From NCBI RefSeq assembly GCF_003970675.1, contig NZ_CP034562.1, positions 1,488,001 through 1,552,000 on the forward strand: a stretch of 64,000 nt of DNA, given 5' to 3'. The DNA is from Flammeovirga pectinis. GTDB lineage: Bacteria; Bacteroidota; Bacteroidia; Cytophagales; Flammeovirgaceae. Under the pieces are notes generated by a model. It ran no database searches. It was given only the letters and a program-made list of their open reading frames with translations, and was not told the DNA's origin. Shown piece after piece: positions 1 through 7,369 of this stretch (the stretch's first letter is position 1; each line of letters begins with the position of its first letter). The position numbers and the translations under genes were made by a program.

Positions 1-2
1 AG

Positions 3-974
3 ATGAGTATTGTTATCGTTGTTCTTCTCCTTATTTTCACCTATTATATTTACTTAAATCAGCGAAAAACAAAAAAGCTGAATCTAAAACTTTCTAGTGC
101 TTTTAGAGAGTTAGAAATGGCTAATATTGAAGTTGAATCTGTAAATTCTGAATTATTAATAAAGAATGATGTTCTACGTGATACCTTGGAACACTCTAAA
201 CAACAAGGTAAACAACTGAATTATCAGCATGCTAAGATATCAAGTAGTATTAAAAGTGCACATTTAATTCAGTCTTCTATTTTACCGTCTGATAAAGGAA
301 TTACAAATGCATTTCCAAAGAACTTCATTTTTAATCAACCAAAAGATGTTGTAAGTGGAGACTTCTATTGGTTTACAGAACAGGAGGGTTGGAAAATTTA
401 TGCTTGTATTGATTGTACAGGTCATGGTGTTCCTGGAGCTCTTATGTCTATGATGGCGTCTAGTTCCTTATATGAAATTGTGCGTGGTAAAAAGATTTTA
501 TCACCAGGTAAAATACTTGGGGAACTTAATAATATTGTAGTTAGAAACCTTCAGCAAGATACCAACGATAATAATGATGGTATGGACATGACTTTAATAG
601 CTATTAAAGGAAATGTTTTAAAATATGCAGGAGCAAAAAACCCTTTATATATAGTTCGAGATAGCTTAATTTACAAATTAGCAGGAACACGAAAATCAAT
701 AGGTGGAGAACTAGATTTAGTTTATGAAGAGCATGAATGGTTATTAGAAAAAGGAGATAACTTATTTATGGCTACCGATGGTTATCAAGATCAATTTGGT
801 GGTGAGAAAACTAGAAAGTTTATGGTGAAAAGGTTGCGTGAATTATATGTTGAAATTGCAACATTACCTTCGTCAGAACAAAAAGTAGTTTTAGCAAATA
901 CCATTAATAAATGGATGGAAGAAGGACAATGGGAGCAGATTGATGATATGTTAATTATCGGAATCAAGATCTAA
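3..974 (+). CDS. SpoIIE/PP2C-type serine/threonine phosphatase, 5' truncated by window edge
   Basis: The visible 323 residues start with a single hydrophobic segment (about residues 1-17), then a coiled coil (about 25-85), then a SpoIIE-type PP2C domain (about 105-323). Metal-site motifs are visible: SGDFYW, CIDCTGHGVPG, DGMD, ATDGYQDQFGG and a terminal DDMLIIG. The same order, TPR repeats - membrane helix - coiled coil - phosphatase, is complete in the gene at 39648-41663. The real start therefore probably lies upstream of the window, and the ATG at 3 is likely internal. Known family role: dephosphorylation of phosphoproteins in partner-switching signalling. The substrate is not shown here; the SiaC-like protein at 50809 is one possible target. 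A bidirectional terminator follows directly. Confidence 0.85.
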   Translation: MSIVIVVLLLIFTYYIYLNQRKTKKLNLKLSSAFRELEMANIEVESVNSELLIKNDVLRDTLEHSKQQGKQLNYQHAKISSSIKSAHLIQSSILPSDKGITNAFPKNFIFNQPKDVVSGDFYWFTEQEGWKIYACIDCTGHGVPGALMSMMASSSLYEIVRGKKILSPGKILGELNNIVVRNLQQDTNDNNDGMDMTLIAIKGNVLKYAGAKNPLYIVRDSLIYKLAGTRKSIGGELDLVYEEHEWLLEKGDNLFMATDGYQDQFGGEKTRKFMVKRLRELYVEIATLPSSEQKVVLANTINKWMEEGQWEQIDDMLIIGIKI

Positions 975-992
975 ATGAAATCAAAAAATATT

Positions 993-1036
993 AAAAAAGC
1001 CTGTAATTGAATTTAAATCAATTACAGGCTTTTTTG
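993..1036. terminator. Bidirectional intrinsic terminator
   Basis: Perfect 13-bp inverted repeat (998-1010 and 1018-1030) with a 7-nt loop, flanked by an A-run on the left and a T-run on the right. It sits between the converging phosphatase and arsC-like genes and can serve both. Confidence 0.9.
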
Positions 1037-1381
1037 TTAGAGGTCTAAAACTAAATGTGGAGGTCTTCCAATAACAGCTTTATTGTCTTTTATCACTATA
1101 GGTCTTTCAATTAACTTAGGGTATTCTACCAAGGCAGCAATATATTCATCATCAGAAAGTTCTTTACCTTTAAAGTTCTCTTTATAAATTGCTTCTCCTT
1201 TTCTTATGAGATCTAGAGGTTTAATTTTTAATAGAGACAATAAGTTAACGATTTCATCTCTTGATGGGTTCTCTTTTAAATACTCTCGTATTTTAATATC
1301 ACTATCTCCACTTTCTTCATTTAATAGCTGAAGCGCTTCTCTACTTTTAGAACACCTTGGGTTATGCCAAATTGTAACCAT
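1037..1381 (-). CDS. ArsC/YfgD-family thioredoxin-fold reductase
   Basis: At 114 residues this is the normal length for the glutaredoxin-dependent ArsC family. The N-terminus carries the active-site stretch WHNPRCSKSR with Cys10 as the redox cysteine, followed by REYL and, near the C-terminus, the conserved ERPIV region and IGRPP. In the family these proteins reduce arsenate or act as uncharacterised oxidoreductases (YfgD/ArsC-like). No other arsenic gene is nearby. It starts one base after the meaB stop on the same strand and is therefore almost certainly cotranscribed with meaB. That makes a true arsenate role uncertain; a thiol-redox housekeeping role is equally possible. Confidence 0.85.
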   Translation of the reverse strand: MVTIWHNPRCSKSREALQLLNEESGDSDIKIREYLKENPSRDEIVNLLSLLKIKPLDLIRKGEAIYKENFKGKELSDDEYIAALVEYPKLIERPIVIKDNKAVIGRPPHLVLDL

Positions 1382-1382
1382 A

Positions 1383-2465
1383 CTAATCTATTTTTTTATT
1401 AAATAATTCAATTAATTTTCTTGCACCCGCAATAGCAGGCAATTTATTTTGAATTACTTCATTTTCCAAAGTATCCATTTGTTGTGTTACATTTGGGTTA
1501 TTAATGAAAGCTCTTTTTAGATAGTTATCTATAGTTTCATGCATCCAATGTAAATTTTGTTGTTGGCGGTTGGATTGAAAATAGCCTTTAGATTTCATGT
1601 GCTTTTCAAATGAAAGGATATCTTCTAAAATATTATCAAGGCCTTCGTTTTGGAGTGAAGAACATGTCATAACTTTTGGAGACCAACCTGTTTCTGCAGG
1701 AGGAAAGAGGTGTAAAGCATTTTGGTATTCGGCCTTGGCTAATTTACCTTGGTGAATATTATCATTATCACATTTAGTAATAGCAATAGCATCTGCCATT
1801 TCCATTATCCCTCTTTTAATACCTTGTAGTTCATCTCCAGCTCCAGCAAGCATAAGTAATAGGAAAAAATCTACAATACCTTTTACAGTAGTTTCTGATT
1901 GTCCTACACCAACAGTTTCAATAAGGATAACATCAAAGCCTGCAGCCTCACAGAGTAGCATTGTCTCTCTTGTTTTATGATTTACACCACCAAGTGCATT
2001 ACCTGCAGCAGAAGGGCGTACATAGGCCAATGGATCATTAGATAACTCCTCCATTCTAGTTTTATCACCTAAAATACTACCACCACTAATTTGAGAACTG
2101 GGATCTATAGTTAAAACAGCTAATTTTAACGTTCGTGAAGTAATGTACTTTCCGAAAGATTCAATAAAAGTACTTTTTCCAACACCAGGCACACCTGTAA
2201 TCCCTACACGTAAGCTACCTCCAGTGTGTGGTAAAATAAGTTCTAAAACTTTTTCGGCTAGAATTAAATCATCAGAATGGCGGCTTTCTATTAAGGTAAT
2301 CGCTCTACTTAATATTACACGGTTTCCAGCTATCACACCATTAGCATATTCTTCTGGTGTTAATCTTTTTTTTCTTTTATATTTCATATCGCGTTGTGAT
2401 AAGACATTTGTTTCCATTGCAGATCTATTTTTTGTTTTGCTGAAAATTTGCTTATCACAGGTCAT
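1383..2465 (-). CDS. meaB: Methylmalonyl-CoA mutase-associated GTPase MeaB (ArgK family)
   Basis: G3E-type GTPase that protects and reloads the B12 cofactor of methylmalonyl-CoA mutase. Visible signatures: YANGVIAGNRVILSRAITLIES near the N-terminus, the P-loop GITGVPGVGKST, a DPSS switch, ETVGVGQSE, and the base-recognition motif TKCD. Length is 360 residues from the first ATG. The first 26 residues (MTCDKQ...) do not resemble the family, so the true start may be ATG at 2417 or 2387, just before the conserved part. It is divergent from mce and the mutase operon, which fits its role. It overlaps nothing and is followed directly by the arsC-like gene. Confidence 0.93.
   Translation of the reverse strand: MTCDKQIFSKTKNRSAMETNVLSQRDMKYKRKKRLTPEEYANGVIAGNRVILSRAITLIESRHSDDLILAEKVLELILPHTGGSLRVGITGVPGVGKSTFIESFGKYITSRTLKLAVLTIDPSSQISGGSILGDKTRMEELSNDPLAYVRPSAAGNALGGVNHKTRETMLLCEAAGFDVILIETVGVGQSETTVKGIVDFFLLLMLAGAGDELQGIKRGIMEMADAIAITKCDNDNIHQGKLAKAEYQNALHLFPPAETGWSPKVMTCSSLQNEGLDNILEDILSFEKHMKSKGYFQSNRQQQNLHWMHETIDNYLKRAFINNPNVTQQMDTLENEVIQNKLPAIAGARKLIELFNKKID
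2395..2403 (-). repeat. Inverted copy of TTATCACA-type repeat near meaB start
   Basis: TGTGATAAG on the + strand, the reverse complement of CTTATCACA seen at 2451-2459 and 2776-2784. If meaB starts at 2387 this copy is in its untranslated leader; if it starts at 2465 it is coding. Function unknown. Confidence 0.4.
2449..2461 (+). repeat. 13-bp direct repeat, copy 1 (TGCTTATCACAGG)
   Basis: TGCTTATCACAGG is identical to 2774-2786, in the divergent region between meaB and mce. It contains a TCACA half-site like those bound by CRP-family regulators, but no full palindrome is seen. Candidate operator of the methylmalonyl-CoA island; inference only. Confidence 0.4.
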
Positions 2466-2819
2466 ATTTTCAATTGCTAATTTACATATAAAGTAATTTA
2501 TAATTAGTAAAAAAGGTTGATTTTACTGTTATAAGTGTAAAATTGATATTTTTTAATTTTATTTATCATATGTAAATATTATTAAAAATTTAAAAAAGAT
2601 GATTTTAATATCTAAGTTAAAAAACTGACCTGTAGTAAATTAAGTGTATAAGTAGACGTGAAGTATTTTTATAGTCTAATTTTGAGTGATATTTAATTAT
2701 AAAATAGATGACGAATGTTACTTCATTAACGGTAGCTATGTGTCAAATTTACATTAAATAATAAAGGTCAAAATGCTTATCACAGGACACGTTATTAACT
2801 AACATAAAATGACAGAATA
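2466..2819. promoter_or_regulatory. Divergent intergenic region between meaB and mce
   Basis: About 354 bases, very AT-rich, no coding sequence seen. It holds a perfect TAnnTTTG element (TAATTTTG, 2677-2684, + strand), a possible -7 box for mce, but no clear TTG at the -33 distance. It also holds the second 13-bp repeat (2774-2786) 34 bases before mce. No B12-riboswitch-like conserved boxes were recognised. Confidence 0.5.
2774..2786 (+). repeat. 13-bp direct repeat, copy 2 (TGCTTATCACAGG)
   Basis: Exact copy of 2449-2461, placed 34 bases before the mce start. Its position close to the start, downstream of the candidate -7 box, would suit an operator or a leader element. Confidence 0.4.
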
Positions 2820-3224
2820 ATGAACATTACACACATAGAGCACATAGGTGTTGCAGTAGAAAACTTAGAAGAGTCAATTAAGTATTACGAAGAAGTTTTA
2901 GGACTAAAATGTTATGCTGTAGAAGAAGTAGTAGAACAAAAAGTAAAAACTGCTTTTTTTAAAGTAGGAGATACTAAGATTGAATTATTGGAATCTACTG
3001 CTGAAGATGGACCTATTGGAAAGTTTATCGCTAAAAAAGGCCCAGGTATGCACCATATGGCTTTTGCTGTAAAAGATATTGAAGCAAACTTAAAAGATGC
3101 AGAAGAAAAAGGTGTAAGATTATTAGATAAAACACCAAGAAGTGGAGCGGAAGGATTAGATATTGCCTTCTTGCACCCTAAATCTACGCATGGAGTTCTT
3201 ACTGAGCTTTGCGAGAAGAAATAA
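2820..3224 (+). CDS. mce: Methylmalonyl-CoA epimerase
   Basis: 134 residues, a single VOC/glyoxalase-fold protein that interconverts the (R) and (S) forms of methylmalonyl-CoA. Visible signatures: HIEHIGVAVENLEES at the N-terminus with the first metal His, KVGDTKIELLES in the middle, GPGMHHMAFAV with the second metal-site His, and HPKSTHGVLTELCEK at the C-terminus with the metal-binding Glu. The length is usual for bacterial epimerases. It opens the operon that contains the decarboxylase and the mutase and lies divergent to meaB. Because the mutase makes (R) and the decarboxylase uses (S), this enzyme joins the two. Confidence 0.96.
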   Translation: MNITHIEHIGVAVENLEESIKYYEEVLGLKCYAVEEVVEQKVKTAFFKVGDTKIELLESTAEDGPIGKFIAKKGPGMHHMAFAVKDIEANLKDAEEKGVRLLDKTPRSGAEGLDIAFLHPKSTHGVLTELCEKK

Positions 3225-3345
3225 AGATTTGAACAACAACCATTAACCTTAACCAGGGCAACTAGGGACATACTGAGAATTAGCAATTACAAGTATGAAA
3301 TAACAACATTAAGTGATGTCCCTTTATTAACAACAAAAAGTAATT

Positions 3346-3375
3346 CATTGGCTATGGTTTAACCCATAGCCGATG
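3346..3375 (+). terminator. Intercistronic hairpin, possible attenuator
   Basis: CATTGGCTATGG (3346-3357) pairs with CCATAGCCGATG (3364-3375), 12 bp with one T-G wobble and a 6-nt loop, followed by CTTTTA rather than a long T-run. It may be a weak terminator, or an mRNA end that sets different levels for mce and mmdA. Confidence 0.5.
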
Positions 3376-3412
3376 CTTTTACTAAAGCGAATAACAATTA
3401 ATTAACAAGAAG

Positions 3413-3565
3413 ATGGAAAAGACCAATAACCAAGACAAAAAGATAAACACAGTATGTTCTTCTAAAAAGGATAAGTATATGGCGACAACTTTACAATCGT
3501 CTATTACAGATACTCTTGATACGGTATCCCTTGAGAAGAATTATTTGAAAGTAAAGAAAAAGTAA
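3413..3565 (+). CDS. Small hypothetical ORF (50 aa) in the propionate operon
   Basis: ATG at 3413 and TAA at 3563-3565 give a 50-residue protein, MEKTNNQDKK at the start and a lysine-rich LKVKKK end. It is hydrophilic and lysine/threonine-rich with no membrane segment and no domain I recognise. It starts 38 bases after a hairpin and ends 78 bases before mmdA. An AAGAAG stretch abuts the start, too close for a normal ribosome binding site. An internal ATG (residue 23) could be the real start. Coding status is uncertain; the evidence is only an open frame in an unusually long intercistronic gap. Confidence 0.35.
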   Translation: MEKTNNQDKKINTVCSSKKDKYMATTLQSSITDTLDTVSLEKNYLKVKKK

Positions 3566-3643
3566 CACATTTATTTATACATATAGGTATTCGACATTAA
3601 TTGCGGTATCTATATTTTAACTGCCTTTATAGGCAAACGTATT

Positions 3644-5206
3644 ATGGGTACTAACAAAGACAAGATCAGAGAACTTGTAGAGAAACGTAATGAAGCTAGA
3701 CTGGGTGGTGGCGAAAAGCGTATTGAGAAACAACATGAACAAGGAAAGTTAACTGCTAGGGAAAGAATCGATATGCTTTTAGATGAGGGCAGTTTCGAAG
3801 AGTACGATATGTTTGTGACGCACCGTACTAAATCTTTCGGATTAGATAAACAAAAATATTTATCGGATGGTGTAGTTACTGGGCATGGTACAATTGATGG
3901 CCGTGTTGTTTATGTATTTGCACAAGATTTTACTGTATTTGGTGGATCTCTTTCTGAAACTTTTGCTCAAAAGATCTGTAAGGTTATGGATCAGGCAATG
4001 AAAGTTGGAGCACCAGTAATTGGATTAAATGATTCTGGTGGAGCGCGTATACAAGAAGGCGTTAGGTCATTAGCGGGTTACGCAGAAATTTTCCAAAGAA
4101 ACATCTCGGCATCAGGGGTTATACCTCAGATCTCTGCCATTTTAGGCCCATGTGCGGGTGGTGCTGTGTATTCTCCAGCATTAACCGATTTTATCCTTAT
4201 GACGGATCAATCATCTTATATGTTTGTTACTGGTCCTAAGGTAGTTAAATCTGTTACAGGTGAGGTAATTACAACAGAAGATTTAGGCGGTGCCAATATG
4301 CATGCATCTAAATCTGGTGTAGCTCATATGATGACAGAAAATGATGAAGAGACATTACTTTTGATTAGAAAGCTTATTAGTTTCTTACCATCAAATAACT
4401 TGGAAGAACCACCAATTATTCCTTGTGATGATCCTTTCGATAGAATAGAAGATCAACTGAATGAGATTATTCCAGACGATCCAAATAAGCCATACGATAT
4501 GCTTGATGTTATCCATATGCTTGTGGATAATGAAGAGTTTTTAGAAATGCATAGAGCATATGCAAAAAATATAATTACAGGATTTGCTCGTTTTAACGGA
4601 CGTCCAGTAGGAATTGTTGCTAACCAACCTTCGTTCTTAGCAGGTGTTTTAGATATTGAATCATCTAAAAAAGCAGCTCGTTTTGTACGATTCTGCGATG
4701 CTTTTAATATTCCAATTATAACACTTGTAGATGTTCCAGGTTTCTTACCGGGTTCTGGGCAAGAATATGGGGGTATAATTTTACATGGAGCCAAATTGTT
4801 ATTTGCTTATGGTGAGGCAACTGTACCAAAAATCACAATTACTTTAAGAAAGTCTTACGGCGGAGCACATGATGTAATGAGTTCTAAGCAGTTAAGAGGA
4901 GATTTGAATTACGCTTGGCCAATGGCAGAAATTGCTGTTATGGGTGCTAAAGGAGCTGTTGAAGTTCTTGAAGGAAGACAAATTAGAAAAATCGAGAACG
5001 AGGAAGAAAGACAAAAATACATTAATGAAAAAGAGGATGAGTATACTGATAAGTTTGCAAATCCATATCAAGCGGCTAAATATGGCTTTATTGATGATGT
5101 AATTGAACCAAGAAATACTCGTTTCAGAATCTGTCGTGGATTGGATTTATTAGCTACTAAAAAAGAAGTGAATCCTCCTAAGAAACATTCTAATATTCCT
5201 TTATAA
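3644..5206 (+). CDS. mmdA: Methylmalonyl-CoA decarboxylase carboxyltransferase subunit alpha (PccB/MmdA family)
   Basis: 520 residues, the standard length of the acyl-CoA carboxyltransferase family (crotonase fold, two halves). Visible: [31 protein letters not shown], the oxyanion stretch GGARIQEGV and [13 protein letters not shown] in the N-half; [18 protein letters not shown] and [15 protein letters not shown] in the C-half. The subunit moves the carboxyl group between methylmalonyl-CoA and biotin. The downstream oadG-like, biotin carrier and oadB-like genes and the absence of a biotin carboxylase favour a sodium-pumping methylmalonyl-CoA decarboxylase over propionyl-CoA carboxylase, although the subunit alone cannot tell the two apart. 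Confidence 0.93.
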   Translation: MGTNKDKIRELVEKRNEARLGGGEKRIEKQHEQGKLTARERIDMLLDEGSFEEYDMFVTHRTKSFGLDKQKYLSDGVVTGHGTIDGRVVYVFAQDFTVFGGSLSETFAQKICKVMDQAMKVGAPVIGLNDSGGARIQEGVRSLAGYAEIFQRNISASGVIPQISAILGPCAGGAVYSPALTDFILMTDQSSYMFVTGPKVVKSVTGEVITTEDLGGANMHASKSGVAHMMTENDEETLLLIRKLISFLPSNNLEEPPIIPCDDPFDRIEDQLNEIIPDDPNKPYDMLDVIHMLVDNEEFLEMHRAYAKNIITGFARFNGRPVGIVANQPSFLAGVLDIESSKKAARFVRFCDAFNIPIITLVDVPGFLPGSGQEYGGIILHGAKLLFAYGEATVPKITITLRKSYGGAHDVMSSKQLRGDLNYAWPMAEIAVMGAKGAVEVLEGRQIRKIENEEERQKYINEKEDEYTDKFANPYQAAKYGFIDDVIEPRNTRFRICRGLDLLATKKEVNPPKKHSNIPL

Positions 5207-5214
5207 GAAAAGAT

Positions 5215-5574
5215 ATGGAACACCAATCAGTCAGCGTAGCAATTGAGGAAGGATTAGTTGTAACCTTAGTAGGTTTAGGCTTAGTATTCCTAACTCTAAC
5301 TATTTTATTCTTAGTGTTCTCTTATGTAATGCCAGCAATAATGGCTTGGATAAATAGAACACCTAAAAAGCAAGTAGTAGAAGAGGTGAAAGGAGCAAAA
5401 GTATCTAGTGCATCAGGTGAGGTAAATGCAGTTATAGCAGCAGCTATTTACAACTACATTGAAGAAGCCCACGATGATGAAGATATTATCCTTACAATTC
5501 AAAAAGTGAAGAAGGCTTACTCTCCTTGGAGCTCAAAAATTTATGCAGTTCATGGTAGTCAGCTAAACCGTTAA
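5215..5574 (+). CDS. OadG-family decarboxylase gamma/delta subunit
   Basis: 119 residues with one N-terminal membrane helix (about residues 14-42, GLVVTLVGLGLVFLTLTILFL) and a short cytoplasmic tail ending in EEAHDDEDIILTIQKVKKAYSPWSSK. This is the layout of the small OadG-type subunit of sodium-translocating decarboxylases, which ties the carboxyltransferase to the membrane pump and assists assembly. It lies 8 bases after mmdA and 12 before the biotin carrier gene, so it is clearly in the operon. Family assignment rests on layout, the GxxVxxxGxxxVF pattern and position. Confidence 0.85.
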   Translation: MEHQSVSVAIEEGLVVTLVGLGLVFLTLTILFLVFSYVMPAIMAWINRTPKKQVVEEVKGAKVSSASGEVNAVIAAAIYNYIEEAHDDEDIILTIQKVKKAYSPWSSKIYAVHGSQLNR

Positions 5575-5586
5575 TTCTGAAGTAAA

Positions 5587-6006
5587 ATGAAAAAATATAA
5601 ATTTAATGTTAACGGTAATAATTATGCTGTTAAGATTACAAATGTAGAAGGGCAAACAATAAGTTTGGAGGTAAATGGAACTCCTTATGAAGTTGAAATG
5701 GAAAAAGAAGTGAAATCTTCTAAAACCCCTAAACTTGTACGTTCTTCTGCTCCTAGAACATCTGCTCCAAAGGCAATCACTCGTTCTGCAAAACAATCGA
5801 ATGTAGTAGCACCCCTTCCAGGTACAATTATCTCTATAAAAGTAAAAGAGGGAGATGTTGTGAAAAAAGGAGATTTGCTAATGACAATGGAAGCCATGAA
5901 AATGGAAAACAATGTATTAGCAGAGCATGATGGCACTATTGATTCAATTAAAGTTTCTGAAGGGCAATCTTTACTACAAGGAGAAGTACTTGTAGAGATG
6001 GCTTAA
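5587..6006 (+). CDS. mmdC: Biotin/lipoyl carrier subunit of methylmalonyl-CoA decarboxylase
   Basis: 139 residues. An N-terminal beta-rich part (1-40) is followed by an Ala/Ser/Pro/Lys linker (about 42-70) and a biotinyl domain (about 72-139). The biotin site EAMKMEN is present, with Lys105 as the expected biotinylated residue. The Pro/Ala linker is typical of mobile carrier domains. The protein shuttles the carboxyl group from the transferase (mmdA product) to the membrane decarboxylase (oadB-like product). It sits between the oadG-like and oadB-like genes. Confidence 0.94.
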   Translation: MKKYKFNVNGNNYAVKITNVEGQTISLEVNGTPYEVEMEKEVKSSKTPKLVRSSAPRTSAPKAITRSAKQSNVVAPLPGTIISIKVKEGDVVKKGDLLMTMEAMKMENNVLAEHDGTIDSIKVSEGQSLLQGEVLVEMA

Positions 6007-6035
6007 GTTGTTTCAATTAATAAAAAGATACAATT

Positions 6036-7337
6036 ATGAAACGCTTATTAATAGTTTTCGGAGCAATAGCCACCATATTGATGGCATGGGCTTCAGCAAG
6101 TGCAGCAGAAGTATTTATTAATAATCAAACATTAGGAGAGGCAGCGACTCAAGCAGTAGCAGCATCTACTCCTGGTTTTGGAACAATGGCTTTAGAAGGG
6201 CTTACAAACTTTATCAGTTTAACTGGTTTTGCGAACTTAACTCTTCCCAACTTTGCCATGATATGTGTAGGTTTATTCTTTATATTCCTCGCAATTAAAT
6301 ACGATTACGAACCACTATTATTAATTCCAATTGGTACAGGTGTTATTATTGGTAATATTCCATTTATCGCTGGTAATCAAATTGGTATTTATGAAGATGG
6401 CTCGGTTTTAAATTACTTATATTTTGGTGTTCAAAAAGGTATTTATCCACCATTGATTTTCTTAGGTATTGGAGCGATGACAGATTTTTCATCACTAATT
6501 GCCAATCCGAAATTAATGTTATTAGGTGCAGCTGCTCAGGTAGGTGTATTCTTAACTTTCATTGGTGCAATTGCCTTAGGTTTTGATTTAAAAGAAGCAG
6601 CTTCTATTGGTATTATAGGTGGAGCAGATGGCCCTACAGCCATTTTCTTATCCTCTAAAGAAGCGCCTCACTTATTGGGAGCAATTGCAATTGCGGCTTA
6701 TTCTTATATGGCTTTAGTGCCTGTAATTCAGCCTCCAATTATGCGTTTGATGACTTCTGAAGACGAACGTAAAATTAAAATGAAGCCACCAAGAACGGTT
6801 TCAAAAACAGAGAAAATTATTTTCCCTATAGTAGGTTTAATTTTAACTACGTTCATTTCTCCGAGTGCATTACCACTTTTAGGAATGTTGTTCTTTGGTA
6901 ACTTATTAAAAGAATCTGGCCATACAGAGAGATTAGCAAATACAGCTAGAACTTCCATGATCGATATTGTAACAATTCTATTAGGAGTTACAGTAGGAGC
7001 ATCTACACAAGCAAGTGAGTTCATCACTTTAAATTCTATGAAGATTTTTGCACTAGGAGCAGCATCATTTGCCGTAGCAACTTTCTCAGGTTTAGCATTT
7101 GCAAAATTGATGAACGTATTCTTAAAAGGAGATGATAAAATTAATCCTCTAATTGGAGCAGCAGGTGTATCTGCAGTACCAGATTCAGCTCGTGTAGTAC
7201 AACAAGAAGGGTTGAAATCTGACCCTACTAACCACTTATTAATGCATGCAATGGCACCAAACGTATCTGGTGTAATTGGCTCTGCAGTGGCAGCGGGTAT
7301 ATTAATGAGTTTCTTAACCTATTTCTCAAGTTTGTAA
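6036..7337 (+). CDS. mmdB: Sodium-translocating decarboxylase beta subunit (OadB/MmdB family)
   Basis: 433-residue polytopic membrane protein. The N-terminus is signal-like (MKRLLIVFGAIATILMAWASA), then many hydrophobic helices. The family signature GIIGGADGPTAIFL is present, with Asp198 as the expected ion-site acid, and a late GAAGVSAVPDSARVVQ and HAMAPNVSGVIGSAVAAG as in OadB. In the family this subunit decarboxylates carboxybiotin and uses the energy to export Na+. It closes the four-subunit pump and is followed within 32 bases by the CoA-transferase gene. Confidence 0.95.
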   Translation: MKRLLIVFGAIATILMAWASASAAEVFINNQTLGEAATQAVAASTPGFGTMALEGLTNFISLTGFANLTLPNFAMICVGLFFIFLAIKYDYEPLLLIPIGTGVIIGNIPFIAGNQIGIYEDGSVLNYLYFGVQKGIYPPLIFLGIGAMTDFSSLIANPKLMLLGAAAQVGVFLTFIGAIALGFDLKEAASIGIIGGADGPTAIFLSSKEAPHLLGAIAIAAYSYMALVPVIQPPIMRLMTSEDERKIKMKPPRTVSKTEKIIFPIVGLILTTFISPSALPLLGMLFFGNLLKESGHTERLANTARTSMIDIVTILLGVTVGASTQASEFITLNSMKIFALGAASFAVATFSGLAFAKLMNVFLKGDDKINPLIGAAGVSAVPDSARVVQQEGLKSDPTNHLLMHAMAPNVSGVIGSAVAAGILMSFLTYFSSL

Positions 7338-7369
7338 ATTCTTAACCTCGAAAATAAACACACAATATT

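Larger units (their letters stand above)
3225..3643. other. Long structured gap between mce and mmdA
   Basis: 419 bases. It contains an 8-bp inverted repeat (AGGGACAT 3264-3271 / ATGTCCCT 3316-3323), a strong hairpin (3346-3375), and a 50-codon open frame (3413-3565). The gap is far longer than other gaps in this operon, so it may hold a processing site, an attenuator or an extra promoter. Confidence 0.5.

Noticed and set aside
2143-2496. 117-residue plus-strand frame over meaB
   Set aside because: Shadow of meaB (P-loop region read in reverse); no own domain or start context.
2912-3286. 124-residue minus-strand frame over mce
   Set aside because: Shadow of mce; Ser/Phe-rich composition is what an antisense frame gives.
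3644-7337. Propionyl-CoA carboxylase as the first reading of mmdA and the biotin carrier
   Set aside because: No biotin carboxylase is nearby, while OadG- and OadB-like subunits follow directly; a decarboxylase pump explains all four genes.
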